64,000 nucleotides of DNA from Dehalococcoidia bacterium (GTDB lineage Bacteria; Chloroflexota; Dehalococcoidia; Bin125), in the NCBI GenBank assembly GCA_022828105.1, contig JAJEJC010000003.1:62001-126000 (forward strand), in the 5' to 3' direction. Of the stretch, positions 25,149-34,064 are shown in pieces. How positions within the stretch are numbered: position 1 is the first letter of the stretch; each line of letters starts with the position of its first letter. The translations under genes and the position numbers were made by a program. The notes beneath the pieces are model-generated. The model had not been told where the DNA came from. It made no database searches and worked only from the letters and a program-made list of their open reading frames with translations.

Positions 25149-27029
25149 CTACCAATCAAGCAACTGAGTGCCCTGGTCGAGTCGTCCGGCAGCGAGCGGC
25201 TGGCCCGGTACTGCGCGGAGTGCGTCCAGCACAGCCAGCGCCTGGTCGAGGCTGGCGTTCTCCAGCGGCAGCTCGTTCAGCGCGGCCTCCAGGTCTTGCA
25301 ATGCCTGGTCACGGCGTTCGCTCAGCGCTCCCGCTTCGGCAAAGCTCGGCGTCGTCGGCCGCGCGCCCCCGTCCTGTCCGGGCAACGCGGTTGCGGTCTC
25401 CTGGCCGGGACGCTGCTCGCCGGCGGCCGCCGGGTCCGGCTGCGTCTCTTGACCCGACTCTGCGCCCGCCGATCCGCCTGTCTGCCCATCGCCGCCCGAC
25501 TGTTCGGAAGGCTCAGAAGGCTCAGAAGGTTCAGCGACCGCGTCCTCCTCAAGCGAATCGAGGATGCTGGTGACCAGTTCAAGGTTGATCTTGGCGTCGA
25601 GCATGCACGGCGCCTCTCGCAATGCCTCGATGAACGCCGCACGCGCGCCGAGCAGATCGTCACCCGCCCAGCGGTGATTGCCGACATGGAACCAGGCGAT
25701 CGCGCGCAGCCGCGACTCGTCGGCGCGCAGCGCCGAGAGCGTCTCCGTCTCCGCGCTCTCAAACTCCCCCAAGCGGTGTAGCGCTCGGCCGGCGTTGAGA
25801 TGCAGGCGCGGATCGACGCCCGAGTCCGTGCGCCGCGCTACTCGCTGCGCTTCGCGCCACTCGTCCAGCGCCTGGCGATAGTCGCCTGCCTCAAATCGCG
25901 TCACGCCCTCGCGGTTCCGTTGCTCGACGTCCGCTCCCGCGCATGCGCCTGCAAACAGCACCAGGCCCAGCAGCGCTCCGAGCGACATCGGAATGCGTCC
26001 GCCCCCGAGCGTCCAACCGAACGCTCGAGCAGCCACAGCCAGGAGCAGCGCCAGGGCGGCAGCCCCGCCGAACCATTGAAACTGCTCAGCCAGGCTCGCC
26101 TCCACGACGATTACTTGCCGAACCCGGTCGAACGCCGCCAGGTCGGCGTTCAGCCTCAGTACCGCACCCGGCGAGTCCAGCTCAATGAAGCGACCGCCTC
26201 CCGCGCTCGCCACCGCGCGCAGCCGCTGATCGTCGAGCCTGGTCACCACCGGCGCGCCGCTGCGCGGATCGATTTTCGCATCCGTCAAGCGGCGCAACGG
26301 GATGTGAGCGCCCTGCGTTGAACCGACCCCGACGGTGAAGACCCTGAGGCCCAGTTCTCGCGCCGCACGCGCCGCAGCGACCGCGTCCACGCTCGGCGCC
26401 TGGTTGAGAATCTCCTCTCCATCGCTGACCACGGCGATGGCGCCGCTGACGGATTCGCCCGCCTCAGCGCTCGCCGCGCGCACAATCGTCTCGGTCGCCA
26501 GAGTGATGGCGCTGCCGATCTGGGAGCCGGGACGCGACAGCGCTTCGCCGGGCTGCAACGCGGCCAGGACTTCCAGCGCCGCCTCATGATCGCGAGTCAA
26601 CGGAAAACGAAGGAACGCATCACCGGCGAAGATCACGAGACCAATCCGATCGCCACGTCGGCCGTCGATCAGACGCCCAATCTCGGCCTGTGCCGCCGTG
26701 AACCGGCTAACCGGCTCGCCCGACTGCGCGCCAACGTCCTCCGCCGCCATGCTGAGCGAGACATCCAGGGCGATCACGAGCGGGAAATCGGGACGACCGA
26801 GCGTCTCTGCGCCGGGACTCCACATCGGCCGCGTCGCCGCCACTCCAATCAATGCCAGGGCCAGCACGAGGAACAACCTCGACAGCGTTGCGCCCTGCCG
26901 ATGGCCCTCAACCGCCGCGCCGACCGCTGCGCGGTGCAACCGTCGCGCACGCCAGAGCCACCACCAGGCAATCCCCGCTGCGGGAATCAGGGCCAGGAGC
27001 GCCAGCATCTCGGCGGAGCCAAGCGCCAT
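25149..27029 (-). CDS. BatB/BatC-like fusion: VWA domain plus TPR tail, membrane-anchored
   Basis: A 626-residue protein. Two N-terminal membrane segments (about 8-28 and 52-66) precede a VWA domain with intact metal-site motif DVSLS (89-93), GDRIGLVIFAGDAF and AIAVVSDGEE. A membrane helix follows, then a lipobox-like stretch (LVLFAGACAG), then TPR-like repeats (NREGVTRFEAGDYRQALDEW, HLNAGRALHRLGEFESAETE). The tail is Glu/Ser/Gly/Gln-rich with SEP repeats. BatB and BatC are usually separate genes in the aerotolerance (Bat) operon; here they are one. ATG 27029 shares its A with the BatA stop (TGATG), so I prefer it to the upstream GTG. It ends the second MoxR operon. Confidence 0.88.
   Translation of the reverse strand: MALGSAEMLALLALIPAAGIAWWWLWRARRLHRAAVGAAVEGHRQGATLSRLFLVLALALIGVAATRPMWSPGAETLGRPDFPLVIALDVSLSMAAEDVGAQSGEPVSRFTAAQAEIGRLIDGRRGDRIGLVIFAGDAFLRFPLTRDHEAALEVLAALQPGEALSRPGSQIGSAITLATETIVRAASAEAGESVSGAIAVVSDGEEILNQAPSVDAVAAARAARELGLRVFTVGVGSTQGAHIPLRRLTDAKIDPRSGAPVVTRLDDQRLRAVASAGGGRFIELDSPGAVLRLNADLAAFDRVRQVIVVEASLAEQFQWFGGAAALALLLAVAARAFGWTLGGGRIPMSLGALLGLVLFAGACAGADVEQRNREGVTRFEAGDYRQALDEWREAQRVARRTDSGVDPRLHLNAGRALHRLGEFESAETETLSALRADESRLRAIAWFHVGNHRWAGDDLLGARAAFIEALREAPCMLDAKINLELVTSILDSLEEDAVAEPSEPSEPSEQSGGDGQTGGSAGAESGQETQPDPAAAGEQRPGQETATALPGQDGGARPTTPSFAEAGALSERRDQALQDLEAALNELPLENASLDQALAVLDALRAVPGQPLAAGRLDQGTQLLDW
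25502..25537. repeat. Tandem 9-bp repeats coding for Ser-Glu-Pro units
   Basis: About four copies of GCTCAGAAG-like units, two of them identical, encode the SEPSEPSE stretch of the BatB/C fusion on the minus strand. The array keeps the reading frame whatever its copy number. Confidence 0.75.
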
Positions 27030-27994
27030 CAGGGCAGCCTCCTCCACCTGGTCGAGCGCAGCGCCAGTTCAGACACGATCAACAACCCCGCCGCCAGCAG
27101 CAACCACGGGGCCAACTCCCTGGTCGACAGGAACACTTCATCGCCGACCCGTTCCCGCTCCAGGTCCGAGATTGAGTGGTAGGCGTCGGCCAGTTCTCGC
27201 GAGTCGGTGGCGCGGAAGTACACGCCGCCCGTCTCGTCGGCCATGTAAATCAGGGTCAGTTCGTTCAAGTCCACGCCCACCTGACGGACATGCGTCGGCA
27301 GACCGATGGTGTACAGACGCACGCCCACCGCGCGTGCGACGGCGGTCGCCTGGTTGGGCGTGATGTCGGGCACGTTGTTCACGCCGTCGGTCAGCACCAC
27401 CACGATCCGGGAGGCGGCGTCCGATCCGCGAAGCAGATCGATCGCCTCCATGGTCGCCACGCCCAGCGCGGTGCCGTCGGGAATCAGCCCGCTGCGCACG
27501 GAGACATCGATCATCGCGTCAATCGCCTCCAGGTCCAACGTGAGCGGACTCAGGACCAGCGCCCGCCGCTGGAACATGACCAGACCAATGCGGTCCGAAC
27601 CGCTCGCCTCGCGCTCGGCGACGAAGTCTCGCGCCACTCGGCGCGCCGCATCCATCCGTGTCTCGTTGCCGGAAATCCGCGAGAACGCCATCGATGAGGA
27701 CGCGTCAATCACCAATACGATGTCGATCCCCTCGGCCGGTTGGACCGCCTCAACGCTCGTCGCCTGGGGCCGCGCCACGGCGATGATGATCAGCGCCAGC
27801 GCCAGCAATCGCAGCAATCCGAGCAATGGCAGCGCCCGCAATCGTCGGCTGGCAGGACCCACGAGCGGCGGTGCGCCGATCAGTTGCGGCAGCAGATATC
27901 GCGGACGGAGCGTCCGCGACTCGCGCCGCAGCAGCCAGACGTAGGGAACCAGCAGGGCGAACAGCGCCAGCAGGGCAGGATCGTCAAGTCTCAC
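27029..27994 (-). CDS. BatA-like VWA domain membrane protein
   Basis: A 321-residue protein. The N-terminus has two hydrophobic segments (6-22 and 57-74) and the LRPRYLLP linker. The VWA domain starts at about residue 90 with DIVLVIDASSSM, so the DxSxS metal site is intact. It continues DRIGLVMFQRRALVLSPLT, a Thr in PDGTALG, and VVVLTDGVNN. A membrane helix closes it (PWLLLAAGLLIVSELAL). Bat proteins are periplasmic-facing partners of MoxR. The GTG start at 27994 overlaps the upstream stop (GTGA), so translation is coupled to the BatD-like gene. Confidence 0.92.
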   Translation of the reverse strand: MRLDDPALLALFALLVPYVWLLRRESRTLRPRYLLPQLIGAPPLVGPASRRLRALPLLGLLRLLALALIIIAVARPQATSVEAVQPAEGIDIVLVIDASSSMAFSRISGNETRMDAARRVARDFVAEREASGSDRIGLVMFQRRALVLSPLTLDLEAIDAMIDVSVRSGLIPDGTALGVATMEAIDLLRGSDAASRIVVVLTDGVNNVPDITPNQATAVARAVGVRLYTIGLPTHVRQVGVDLNELTLIYMADETGGVYFRATDSRELADAYHSISDLERERVGDEVFLSTRELAPWLLLAAGLLIVSELALRSTRWRRLP

Positions 27995-28863
27995 GGCGTA
28001 CCGTCCTCCCAGATTGCCTCGGCAAGCTGCCGGTAGCCGCGCAAGCGCTCGGGCGTGGGTTGCTCGCCTCCAAACTGCACGCGGTCACAGGCCTCAATCA
28101 GTCGCGTCACTCGAAGGATCACCACTCCGGGAGCGCCGGCCGCGGCCAGTGCCGGTCCAATCTCCGATGCCGTCAAGGCGTCCGCCGGCAACGACCAGTC
28201 ATCGCCGAGGCGGCTTCGCACCGAAGCTGAGAGCCGGCGGCACTGCTCGGCGGCGTCAAGCGACTCGTCCAACTCAAAGGTCACCATCGGCCGCGCCTCC
28301 GCGGCCTGGCCGACCTGGGACTCGGCCGGCGACGCAGTTCGGATCCGACCACGAGCGATCCGGGCCACGACAAAACCGAGACCGATGCCGATGATGGCCA
28401 CGATCCAGGGCGTGAACGTGCGGTCCTCGGCTTCGAGCAGATCGGGTGCAGTGTTCGGCCTCGGCTGTGCATCGTCGGCGAGCACCGAGCCAATCGAGAC
28501 CAGGACCGGACTGAGCGCAACCGCATTGAGCGAGCCGTCCAGGCGGCGCACCGAGATCGGCGGCAACGTCACTTCGAATGTGCCCGTCGAGAAGGACCGG
28601 GTGCCGAACACGATCAACGTTTGCATCTCGCTGATCTCGCGGATCACCGGCGCCGATGGTTCCATCCCACCCATGTCGACCAGCGAGTCATCCAGCACCA
28701 CTGATTCACCGGCATCGTGGCTGATCGTGACTCGAATGGACACCGGATCGCCGACCGTGAGACCGACGAACGGTTCGACTTCGACCTGCGCCGCCGGCTC
28801 CTGCGCGTGTGCGGCCGAGAGACCGAGCAGGAGCGCCGCCAGGACAACGACGAGCCGCGTCAT
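27991..28863 (-). CDS. Exported BatD-like protein with one membrane helix
   Basis: A 290-residue protein with a clear signal peptide (LVVVLAALLLGLSAAHAQ). A beta-rich outer domain follows (VGLTVGDPVSIRVTISHDAGESVV; FEVTLPPISV). A transmembrane helix lies at about residues 152-168 (WIVAIIGIGLGFVVARI), then a helical cytoplasmic tail. Place and topology match the BatD/oxygen-tolerance family, but at 290 residues it is about half the usual BatD length. The call therefore rests partly on position between a DUF58 gene and BatA. It overlaps both neighbours by four bases. Confidence 0.7.
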   Translation of the reverse strand: MTRLVVVLAALLLGLSAAHAQEPAAQVEVEPFVGLTVGDPVSIRVTISHDAGESVVLDDSLVDMGGMEPSAPVIREISEMQTLIVFGTRSFSTGTFEVTLPPISVRRLDGSLNAVALSPVLVSIGSVLADDAQPRPNTAPDLLEAEDRTFTPWIVAIIGIGLGFVVARIARGRIRTASPAESQVGQAAEARPMVTFELDESLDAAEQCRRLSASVRSRLGDDWSLPADALTASEIGPALAAAGAPGVVILRVTRLIEACDRVQFGGEQPTPERLRGYRQLAEAIWEDGTP

Positions 28864-29831
28864 TGCCGGCTCCGGCGTTGACGGAAGAGGCCAATCAGGA
28901 TCGGCAGCCAGTCATCCTCGGTGCTGATCAGCACCGCGTCGCAGCCGCAATGCCGCAGCCGCTGGACGATCCCGTGCTGCTCCGCGCGCAGGGCGAGTTC
29001 CTGCCGCTGGGCCGTCTCAAGATCGGCAAGCACCGTGTCGCCACGCTCCGAGCCGCCCCAGTGGACCAATCCCTCGCTGTTGGCATCGGCCAGCGCAACT
29101 TCGCGACGATCGCGCAGGCAGACGGCGACCACATCGTGCCGCCTCGCGAGCTGCGCCAGCGCCGACTCCCAGACGTGATCGGGATGCGTCGCGACGAAGT
29201 CGGAGATCACGATCACCACCCCACGCCTGCGCATCACGCGACCGGCGTAGCGCAGGGCGCGCGCGAGCTCGGTGCGGCCGCCGGCGGGCAGACTGAGCAG
29301 ATCGCGGAGGATGCGCAGCACGTGGCGCGAACCCTTGTCCGGAGGGACCGAGAGCAGCACATCGGTCGCGAACGCCGCGACACCGACGAGGTCGTTCGCG
29401 GCGGCGGCCGCCAGACCCAGCGCGCCGGCGATCTCGATCGCCCGGTCCCGCACCGACACGCCCGAGGCGGCGTAGGCCATGGAGGCGGTCACGTCGACCA
29501 GGATGAGCACCGTCTGCTCCCGCTCCTCCGCATATCGCCGCACCACCGGGGTGCGCAATCGCGCCGTCGCCTTCCAGTCGATCGCGCGGACATCGTCGTC
29601 CGGGTGGTAGGGGTGCAAGTCGGCAAACTCCAGCCCCCGACCTCGGAACGCGGTGCGGTACTCGCCGGCCAGGGCGTCGCGCAGTGCTCGCCGCGCCCGA
29701 ATCTCAATCCGCCGTACCTGTCTGCGCACTTCGTCGACGCCGAGCGGCTCCGCCTGCGGCGGCGGGTTCGGGGGCGCGATCCATTCGCGGATGCGGCTGA
29801 GTCGAGATGCTCGGCGCGGCGCTCGGGACAT
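28860..29831 (-). CDS. DUF58 domain protein (partner of MoxR, second copy)
   Basis: A 323-residue soluble protein without the membrane helices of the first DUF58 copy. The signature region reads LEFADLHPYHPDDDVRAIDWKATARLRTPVVRRYAEER, followed by VLILVDVTASMAYAASG, a VWA-like DxTxS metal motif that looks complete. It ends with GVVIVISDF and LARRHDVVAVCLRDRRE. Short DUF58 proteins of this kind sit between MoxR and the Bat VWA proteins in many bacteria. It begins 22 bases after the MoxR stop and overlaps the BatD-like gene by four bases. Confidence 0.93.
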   Translation of the reverse strand: MSRAPRRASRLSRIREWIAPPNPPPQAEPLGVDEVRRQVRRIEIRARRALRDALAGEYRTAFRGRGLEFADLHPYHPDDDVRAIDWKATARLRTPVVRRYAEEREQTVLILVDVTASMAYAASGVSVRDRAIEIAGALGLAAAAANDLVGVAAFATDVLLSVPPDKGSRHVLRILRDLLSLPAGGRTELARALRYAGRVMRRRGVVIVISDFVATHPDHVWESALAQLARRHDVVAVCLRDRREVALADANSEGLVHWGGSERGDTVLADLETAQRQELALRAEQHGIVQRLRHCGCDAVLISTEDDWLPILIGLFRQRRSRQ

Positions 29832-29853
29832 TGCCAGACCAGTCCAGCCGGCG

Positions 29854-30948
29854 TCAGGGCACCGGCAGCGCCGTGAGCAATTGCGCGATGACGTCGTCCG
29901 GCGAGACTTCGTCGGCCTCGGCCTCGTAGGTCAGGACAATCCGGTGGCGCAGCGCATCCAGCGCGATTGCCTTGACATCATCGGGCGTGGCGTAGTCGCG
30001 GCTCGAGAGCCAGGCCAGCGCCCGCGCGCCCATCGCCAGTGCCGTGGTCGCGCGCGGCGACGCCCCGAACTCAACGTATGCCGACAACTCCTGGACCAGC
30101 CGGCCGGGAGCGCGGGTCGAGCGGACGAGTTGCACGATGTAGTCGCGCAGTCGCGGCTCGACGCGAACCTCGGCCACGGCCGATCTGGCGCCCAGGACAT
30201 CGCTCAGTTCCATCACCGGCGCGACTTCCGCCGCCTCGCCGGACAACGTCCGATCCAGCACTTCCCGCTCCTCCAGCTCGCCCGGATACCCGACCTGGAT
30301 GTTGAGCATGAAGCGGTCGAGTTGGGCCTCGGGCAATGGATACGTGCCTTCCTGCTCAATTGGATTCTGGGTCGCCAGGACGAGGAACGGGGCAGGCATC
30401 GGGAAAGTCTGGCCGCCGATCGAGACGTGGCGCTCCTGCATCGCCTCAAGCAGCGCCGACTGGACCTTGGCCGGCGCGCGGTTGATCTCGTCGGCCAGCA
30501 GGACGTTGGTGAAGATCGGACCTCTGCGGACTTCGAAGCGAGACTCGGCGGCGTTGTAGATCTCCGAGCCGGTCAGGTCCGCCGGAAGCAGGTCGGGCGT
30601 GAACTGCAAGCGGGTGTATGAGGCATGCAGGCAACTCGCGAGGGTCGAGACGGTGAGCGATTTCGCCAGTCCGGGAACGCCCTCGACCAGACAGTGACCG
30701 TCGCAGAGCAACGCGACGAGCAATCGGGTAACGAGTCCCTCCTGGCCGACGATCACGCGCCCGATTTCGGAGCGCAGCGCGGCCAAGGGCGAGTCCTCGG
30801 ACAACGACGGAGCAGGTAGCGTCTCGGGCTCGGCCACCGCGACCGCTTGCGACGCAGGCGCAGTCGGGCCTGAGGCAGGACGCTCTGCATCGCTCGGACC
30901 GTCGCCTCGGGCCCACTCTGACACGTTGCCCCGGCCTTTCTGCTGCAT
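29854..30948 (-). CDS. MoxR-type AAA+ ATPase (second copy)
   Basis: A 364-residue AAA+ ATPase with a 50-residue Ala/Pro-rich N-terminal extension. The nucleotide loop is EGVPGLAKS, the form common in MoxR. Walker B is [23 protein letters not shown] and sensor 1 [23 protein letters not shown]. The C-terminal GASPRATTALAMGARALAW is shared with copy one. The two copies differ clearly, so this is not a recent duplication. It heads the minus-strand MoxR-DUF58-BatD-BatA-BatB/C operon. ATG 30948 could be replaced by GTG 30924. Its upstream region is shared with the divergent LLM oxidoreductase gene. Confidence 0.96.
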   Translation of the reverse strand: MQQKGRGNVSEWARGDGPSDAERPASGPTAPASQAVAVAEPETLPAPSLSEDSPLAALRSEIGRVIVGQEGLVTRLLVALLCDGHCLVEGVPGLAKSLTVSTLASCLHASYTRLQFTPDLLPADLTGSEIYNAAESRFEVRRGPIFTNVLLADEINRAPAKVQSALLEAMQERHVSIGGQTFPMPAPFLVLATQNPIEQEGTYPLPEAQLDRFMLNIQVGYPGELEEREVLDRTLSGEAAEVAPVMELSDVLGARSAVAEVRVEPRLRDYIVQLVRSTRAPGRLVQELSAYVEFGASPRATTALAMGARALAWLSSRDYATPDDVKAIALDALRHRIVLTYEAEADEVSPDDVIAQLLTALPVP

Positions 30949-31051
30949 CTCTGCTGCGTCCGCGTCCCGTCGTTCAGTCTATCCACGAACGCCTACCATT
31001 CACGGACAGCGCGGCGGCGAGCGTCGCGTTCGAGAGCGGAGGGAGGACGAT

Positions 31052-32026
31052 ATGCGCTTCGGCGTGACCGTGGGCAACATGAACGGGTTCAACGACGAGT
31101 CGGGACCCAACGCCTGCATCGAAGTCGCCCAGGCGGCCGAGGATCTTGGCTTCGACTCGGTCTGGACCAACGATCACATCGTGGTTCCGACTCAGATCGA
31201 ATCGCGCTACCCCTACAACGACCTGGGCGAGTTTCCTGCGCCGTCGACGATCCAGTGCTTCGATCCGTTGGTCGTGATGTGCGCGATGGCCGAGGCGACG
31301 CAGTCGGTCGAGATCGGCTGCTCGGTGCTCGTCATTCCCTACCGGCATCCTGCCGTGGTGGCGAAGATGTTGGCCGCCGCCGACCAGGTCTCGGGCGGAC
31401 GGATCGTGCTCGGCGCGGGCGTCGGTTGGATGCGCGAGGAGTTCGAGGCGCTTGGACTGCCCGAGGTCCACTACCGACGGCGAGGCGCGGTGACCAACGA
31501 GTACCTCCGCGCCATGCGCGAGATGTGGACCAATCCCGGACCGTGCTCGTTCCATGGCGACTTCGTTGAGTTCCACAACGTCGGCGCCTATCCCAAACCG
31601 GCGCAGCGAGAGGACGGCGGCACGATCCCGATCGTGATCGGCGGCAACGGGATCAATGCCTGGCGCAGGGCCTCGCGCTACGGCGACGGCTTCCACGCCG
31701 CATTCCAGACAGTGGACGCCATGGCCGACGAGGTCGAAGGCGTGCGCCGCGCCTGCGAGCGTGATCGACGCGATCCGGACGAGCTGGAAATCCAGTTGCT
31801 GCAGAACATGCGGCCGTCCGAGACGGCGCTGGAGGAGGACGACCGTCCGCTGTTGCATGGGTCGCCCGACCAGATTGCGTCGGACCTGCTGGCCTTCGGC
31901 CGGGTCGGTGTCGAGCATCTGATCGCAACGCCGATGATGGTCAGTCCAATGGGCGACACCACCGTCGAACGCGTCCTGAACAGCATGCAGTTCGTCTCGG
32001 ACGAGATCCTGCCGGCGTTTGCCTAG
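31052..32026 (+). CDS. LLM-class flavin/F420-dependent oxidoreductase (first of two)
   Basis: A 324-residue luciferase-like TIM-barrel protein. Landmarks are MRFGVTVGN at the start, AEDLGFDSVWTNDHI, IGCSVLVIPYRHPAVVAKMLAAADQVSGGRIVLGAGVGWMREEFEALG and PIVIGGNG. These match the F420-linked group within the luciferase-like monooxygenases (Rv2161c-like). Such enzymes oxidise or reduce varied organic compounds using F420 or FMN. ATG 31052 follows a strong GGAGGGAGGA site. It is the first gene of a plus-strand set with a second LLM protein, a BKACE enzyme, a PPOX-type protein and an MFS pump. The cofactor and substrate are inferred only at family level. Confidence 0.9.
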   Translation: MRFGVTVGNMNGFNDESGPNACIEVAQAAEDLGFDSVWTNDHIVVPTQIESRYPYNDLGEFPAPSTIQCFDPLVVMCAMAEATQSVEIGCSVLVIPYRHPAVVAKMLAAADQVSGGRIVLGAGVGWMREEFEALGLPEVHYRRRGAVTNEYLRAMREMWTNPGPCSFHGDFVEFHNVGAYPKPAQREDGGTIPIVIGGNGINAWRRASRYGDGFHAAFQTVDAMADEVEGVRRACERDRRDPDELEIQLLQNMRPSETALEEDDRPLLHGSPDQIASDLLAFGRVGVEHLIATPMMVSPMGDTTVERVLNSMQFVSDEILPAFA

Positions 32027-32041
32027 TCGAGGAGCATAACG

Positions 32042-33019
32042 ATGAAGTTCGGAATCCCGATCGGGAACTTCGGTACGGCCGGCAAGTACGGCGACATCAA
32101 CGACGTAGTCGACATCGCCGAGCGCGCGGAGCTGCTCGGTTTCGACTCGGTCTGGGTGCACGACCACATCTTCATGCCGGCGCGGATTGCGTCGCGCTAT
32201 CCGTACAACGACTCGGGGGTGGCGGGCTTCGCTTACCACCAGGACATCATGGATCCGCTGGCGGTGATGTCGGCAGTGGCGATCCGCACGTCGGAGATCC
32301 AGATCGGCACCTCGGTGCTGATCATCCCCTACCGCGACCCCCTCTACCAGGCGCAGGCAATTGCGACGATTGATCAACTCTCCGCGGGCAGGGTGCTGCT
32401 CGGCATCGGCGTCGGCTGGATGGAAGAAGAGTTCGTGGCGCTGGGGTTGGAGGGCGAGCCGTTCACTCGGCGCGGGGCGATGACCGACGAGTGGATGTCG
32501 ATCGCGATCAGCGCCTGGACGCATGGGGTCCAGCGGGAGCCGATCTCGCACGAGGGGCACTTCCGCCAGTTCGAGAACCTGGGCGGCATGTCGGCCTGCT
32601 ACCAGCAGCCGCACGTCCCGATCTGGGTGGGCGGCAAAGGCCGGATCGCCGCTCGCAGAGTGGCCCGCTACGGCAACGGCTACCACACGATCACCTCAAC
32701 GCCCGACCAGATCCGCGAGGAGCTGACGATCGTCGAGCAAGAAATGGAACAGGCCGGTCGGGACATGGACGAGCTGGAGATCTCAATGCTCGGACCAATG
32801 GTGCTGCTCGACGGCGACGTCGAATCGGTGCGAGGCTTCCCCGCAGTGGTCGGCGGTTCTCGCGACGAAATCGTCGACACCCTCGGCAGCTACGAGGAAG
32901 CCGGCCTCGACCACGCGCTCTCCATTCCCGCCTACCGCACCCCCAACTGGGACGTGCCGCCCGATCAACAGATGCAGGCCATGGCCGAGTTGGCGGAAAT
33001 CGTCGAGGAGTTGCGTTAG
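32042..33019 (+). CDS. LLM-class flavin/F420-dependent oxidoreductase (second of two)
   Basis: A 325-residue luciferase-like protein related to the preceding one: MKFGIPIGNFG, AELLGFDSVWVHDHIF, IQIGTSVLIIPYRDPLYQAQAIATIDQLSAGRVLLGIGVGWMEEEFVALG and PIWVGGKG. It shares the SRYPYND segment with the first copy. The two are old duplicates with different middle and C-terminal parts, so they may act on related substrates or successive steps. GAGGAG lies upstream of ATG 32042, and the gap after the first copy is 15 bases, so the two are co-transcribed. Confidence 0.9.
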   Translation: MKFGIPIGNFGTAGKYGDINDVVDIAERAELLGFDSVWVHDHIFMPARIASRYPYNDSGVAGFAYHQDIMDPLAVMSAVAIRTSEIQIGTSVLIIPYRDPLYQAQAIATIDQLSAGRVLLGIGVGWMEEEFVALGLEGEPFTRRGAMTDEWMSIAISAWTHGVQREPISHEGHFRQFENLGGMSACYQQPHVPIWVGGKGRIAARRVARYGNGYHTITSTPDQIREELTIVEQEMEQAGRDMDELEISMLGPMVLLDGDVESVRGFPAVVGGSRDEIVDTLGSYEEAGLDHALSIPAYRTPNWDVPPDQQMQAMAELAEIVEELR

Positions 33020-33097
33020 GCGGTCACGGCCAGGGCTGAGGGGGACGGATGTGGCGGCGTAGACTGCGTGTCTGTTCGCCAGGATGGAGAACTTGAA

Positions 33098-34012
33098 ATG
33101 TCCAAGCCGGTCGTGATCGAAGCCGCGATCAACGGCGCGACTCCCAAGTCGCGCAACCCGAACTCGCCGCGTTCCGTTGAGGAGATCGCGGTAGACGGTG
33201 TTCGCGCCGTCGATGCCGGCGCGTCGATTGTGCACAACCACAACGACGATCCGGTCGTCGTCGCGGGCACGCGCACGACCGCCGGCTGGCACAATCCGCA
33301 GCCCTACATCGACGCCTGGCGCGAGATTCTGTCGCAGCGGCCGGACACGATCCTCTATCCCACGATGGGCTCGGGCGGTCGCGACTCGGAGATCGAGGTG
33401 CGCTACTCGCACTTGCCGGCGCTGCACGAGGCAGGAGTGCTGGGCCAGGGCTTGATCGACCCGGGCTGCGTCGGGCTTGGTCCGGCGGACGAGCATGGGT
33501 TGCCGGCGCCGACCGACAACTTATACATCAACACCTACCGCGACGCGCGCTACATGTTCGAGACCTGCCAACGGATGGGCCGCGGGGCGTCGATCTCGAT
33601 CTTCGAGCCCGGCTTCCTGCGCGTCGTGCTGGCCTACCACGCGCAAGGGCTGGTCCCGCAGGGATCGCTGGTCAAGCTCTACTTCGGCGGGACGGAGCGC
33701 GGTCCGCTGGGCTTTGGCATGTTCCCCACCGAGCCTTGCCTTAACGCCTACCTCTCGATGCTCGAGGGCACCGGGCTCGAATGGTCGGTCGCGATCCTGG
33801 GCGGCGACAACGTCGGCTCGGGATTCGCCCGCATCGCGCTGGAGCGCGGCGGGCACCTGCGGGTGGGGCTTGAGGACTTCTACCAGGGCGACCGCACGCC
33901 GAACAACACGGAGTTGCTGGAGGAGGCGGTCAGTCTGTGCGACGAAGTCGGGCGTCCGGTGGCGTCGCCCGCGGAGGCGCGTGAGCTGCTTGGTCTGCCG
34001 TCGTCGCCGTGA
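33098..34012 (+). CDS. BKACE family (DUF849) beta-keto acid cleavage enzyme
   Basis: A 304-residue TIM-barrel protein. It begins VVIEAAINGATP, has the paired His of the zinc site in GASIVHNHND, GSGGRDSEIEVRY, PDTILYPTMG, EPGFLRVVLAYHAQG, LKLYFGG-like VKLYFGGTERG and GLEDFYQGDRTPNN. These correspond to the BKACE family, typified by 3-keto-5-aminohexanoate cleavage enzyme, which splits beta-keto acids with acetyl-CoA. BKACE members differ in substrate through a few pocket residues, which I cannot read out here. ATG 33098 fits the conserved N-terminus. Placement between LLM oxidoreductases and a PPOX-type gene suggests an oxidise-then-cleave catabolic route. Confidence 0.85.
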   Translation: MSKPVVIEAAINGATPKSRNPNSPRSVEEIAVDGVRAVDAGASIVHNHNDDPVVVAGTRTTAGWHNPQPYIDAWREILSQRPDTILYPTMGSGGRDSEIEVRYSHLPALHEAGVLGQGLIDPGCVGLGPADEHGLPAPTDNLYINTYRDARYMFETCQRMGRGASISIFEPGFLRVVLAYHAQGLVPQGSLVKLYFGGTERGPLGFGMFPTEPCLNAYLSMLEGTGLEWSVAILGGDNVGSGFARIALERGGHLRVGLEDFYQGDRTPNNTELLEEAVSLCDEVGRPVASPAEARELLGLPSSP

Positions 34013-34064
34013 GGGCGGAACGGCTGAACGGTCCGGTCCGAGTTCATGAGCGAAGGAGTCTGTG

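Noticed and set aside
30974-32686. Minus-strand open frame of 570 codons
   Set aside because: Antisense to the two LLM oxidoreductase genes, which have clear family motifs.
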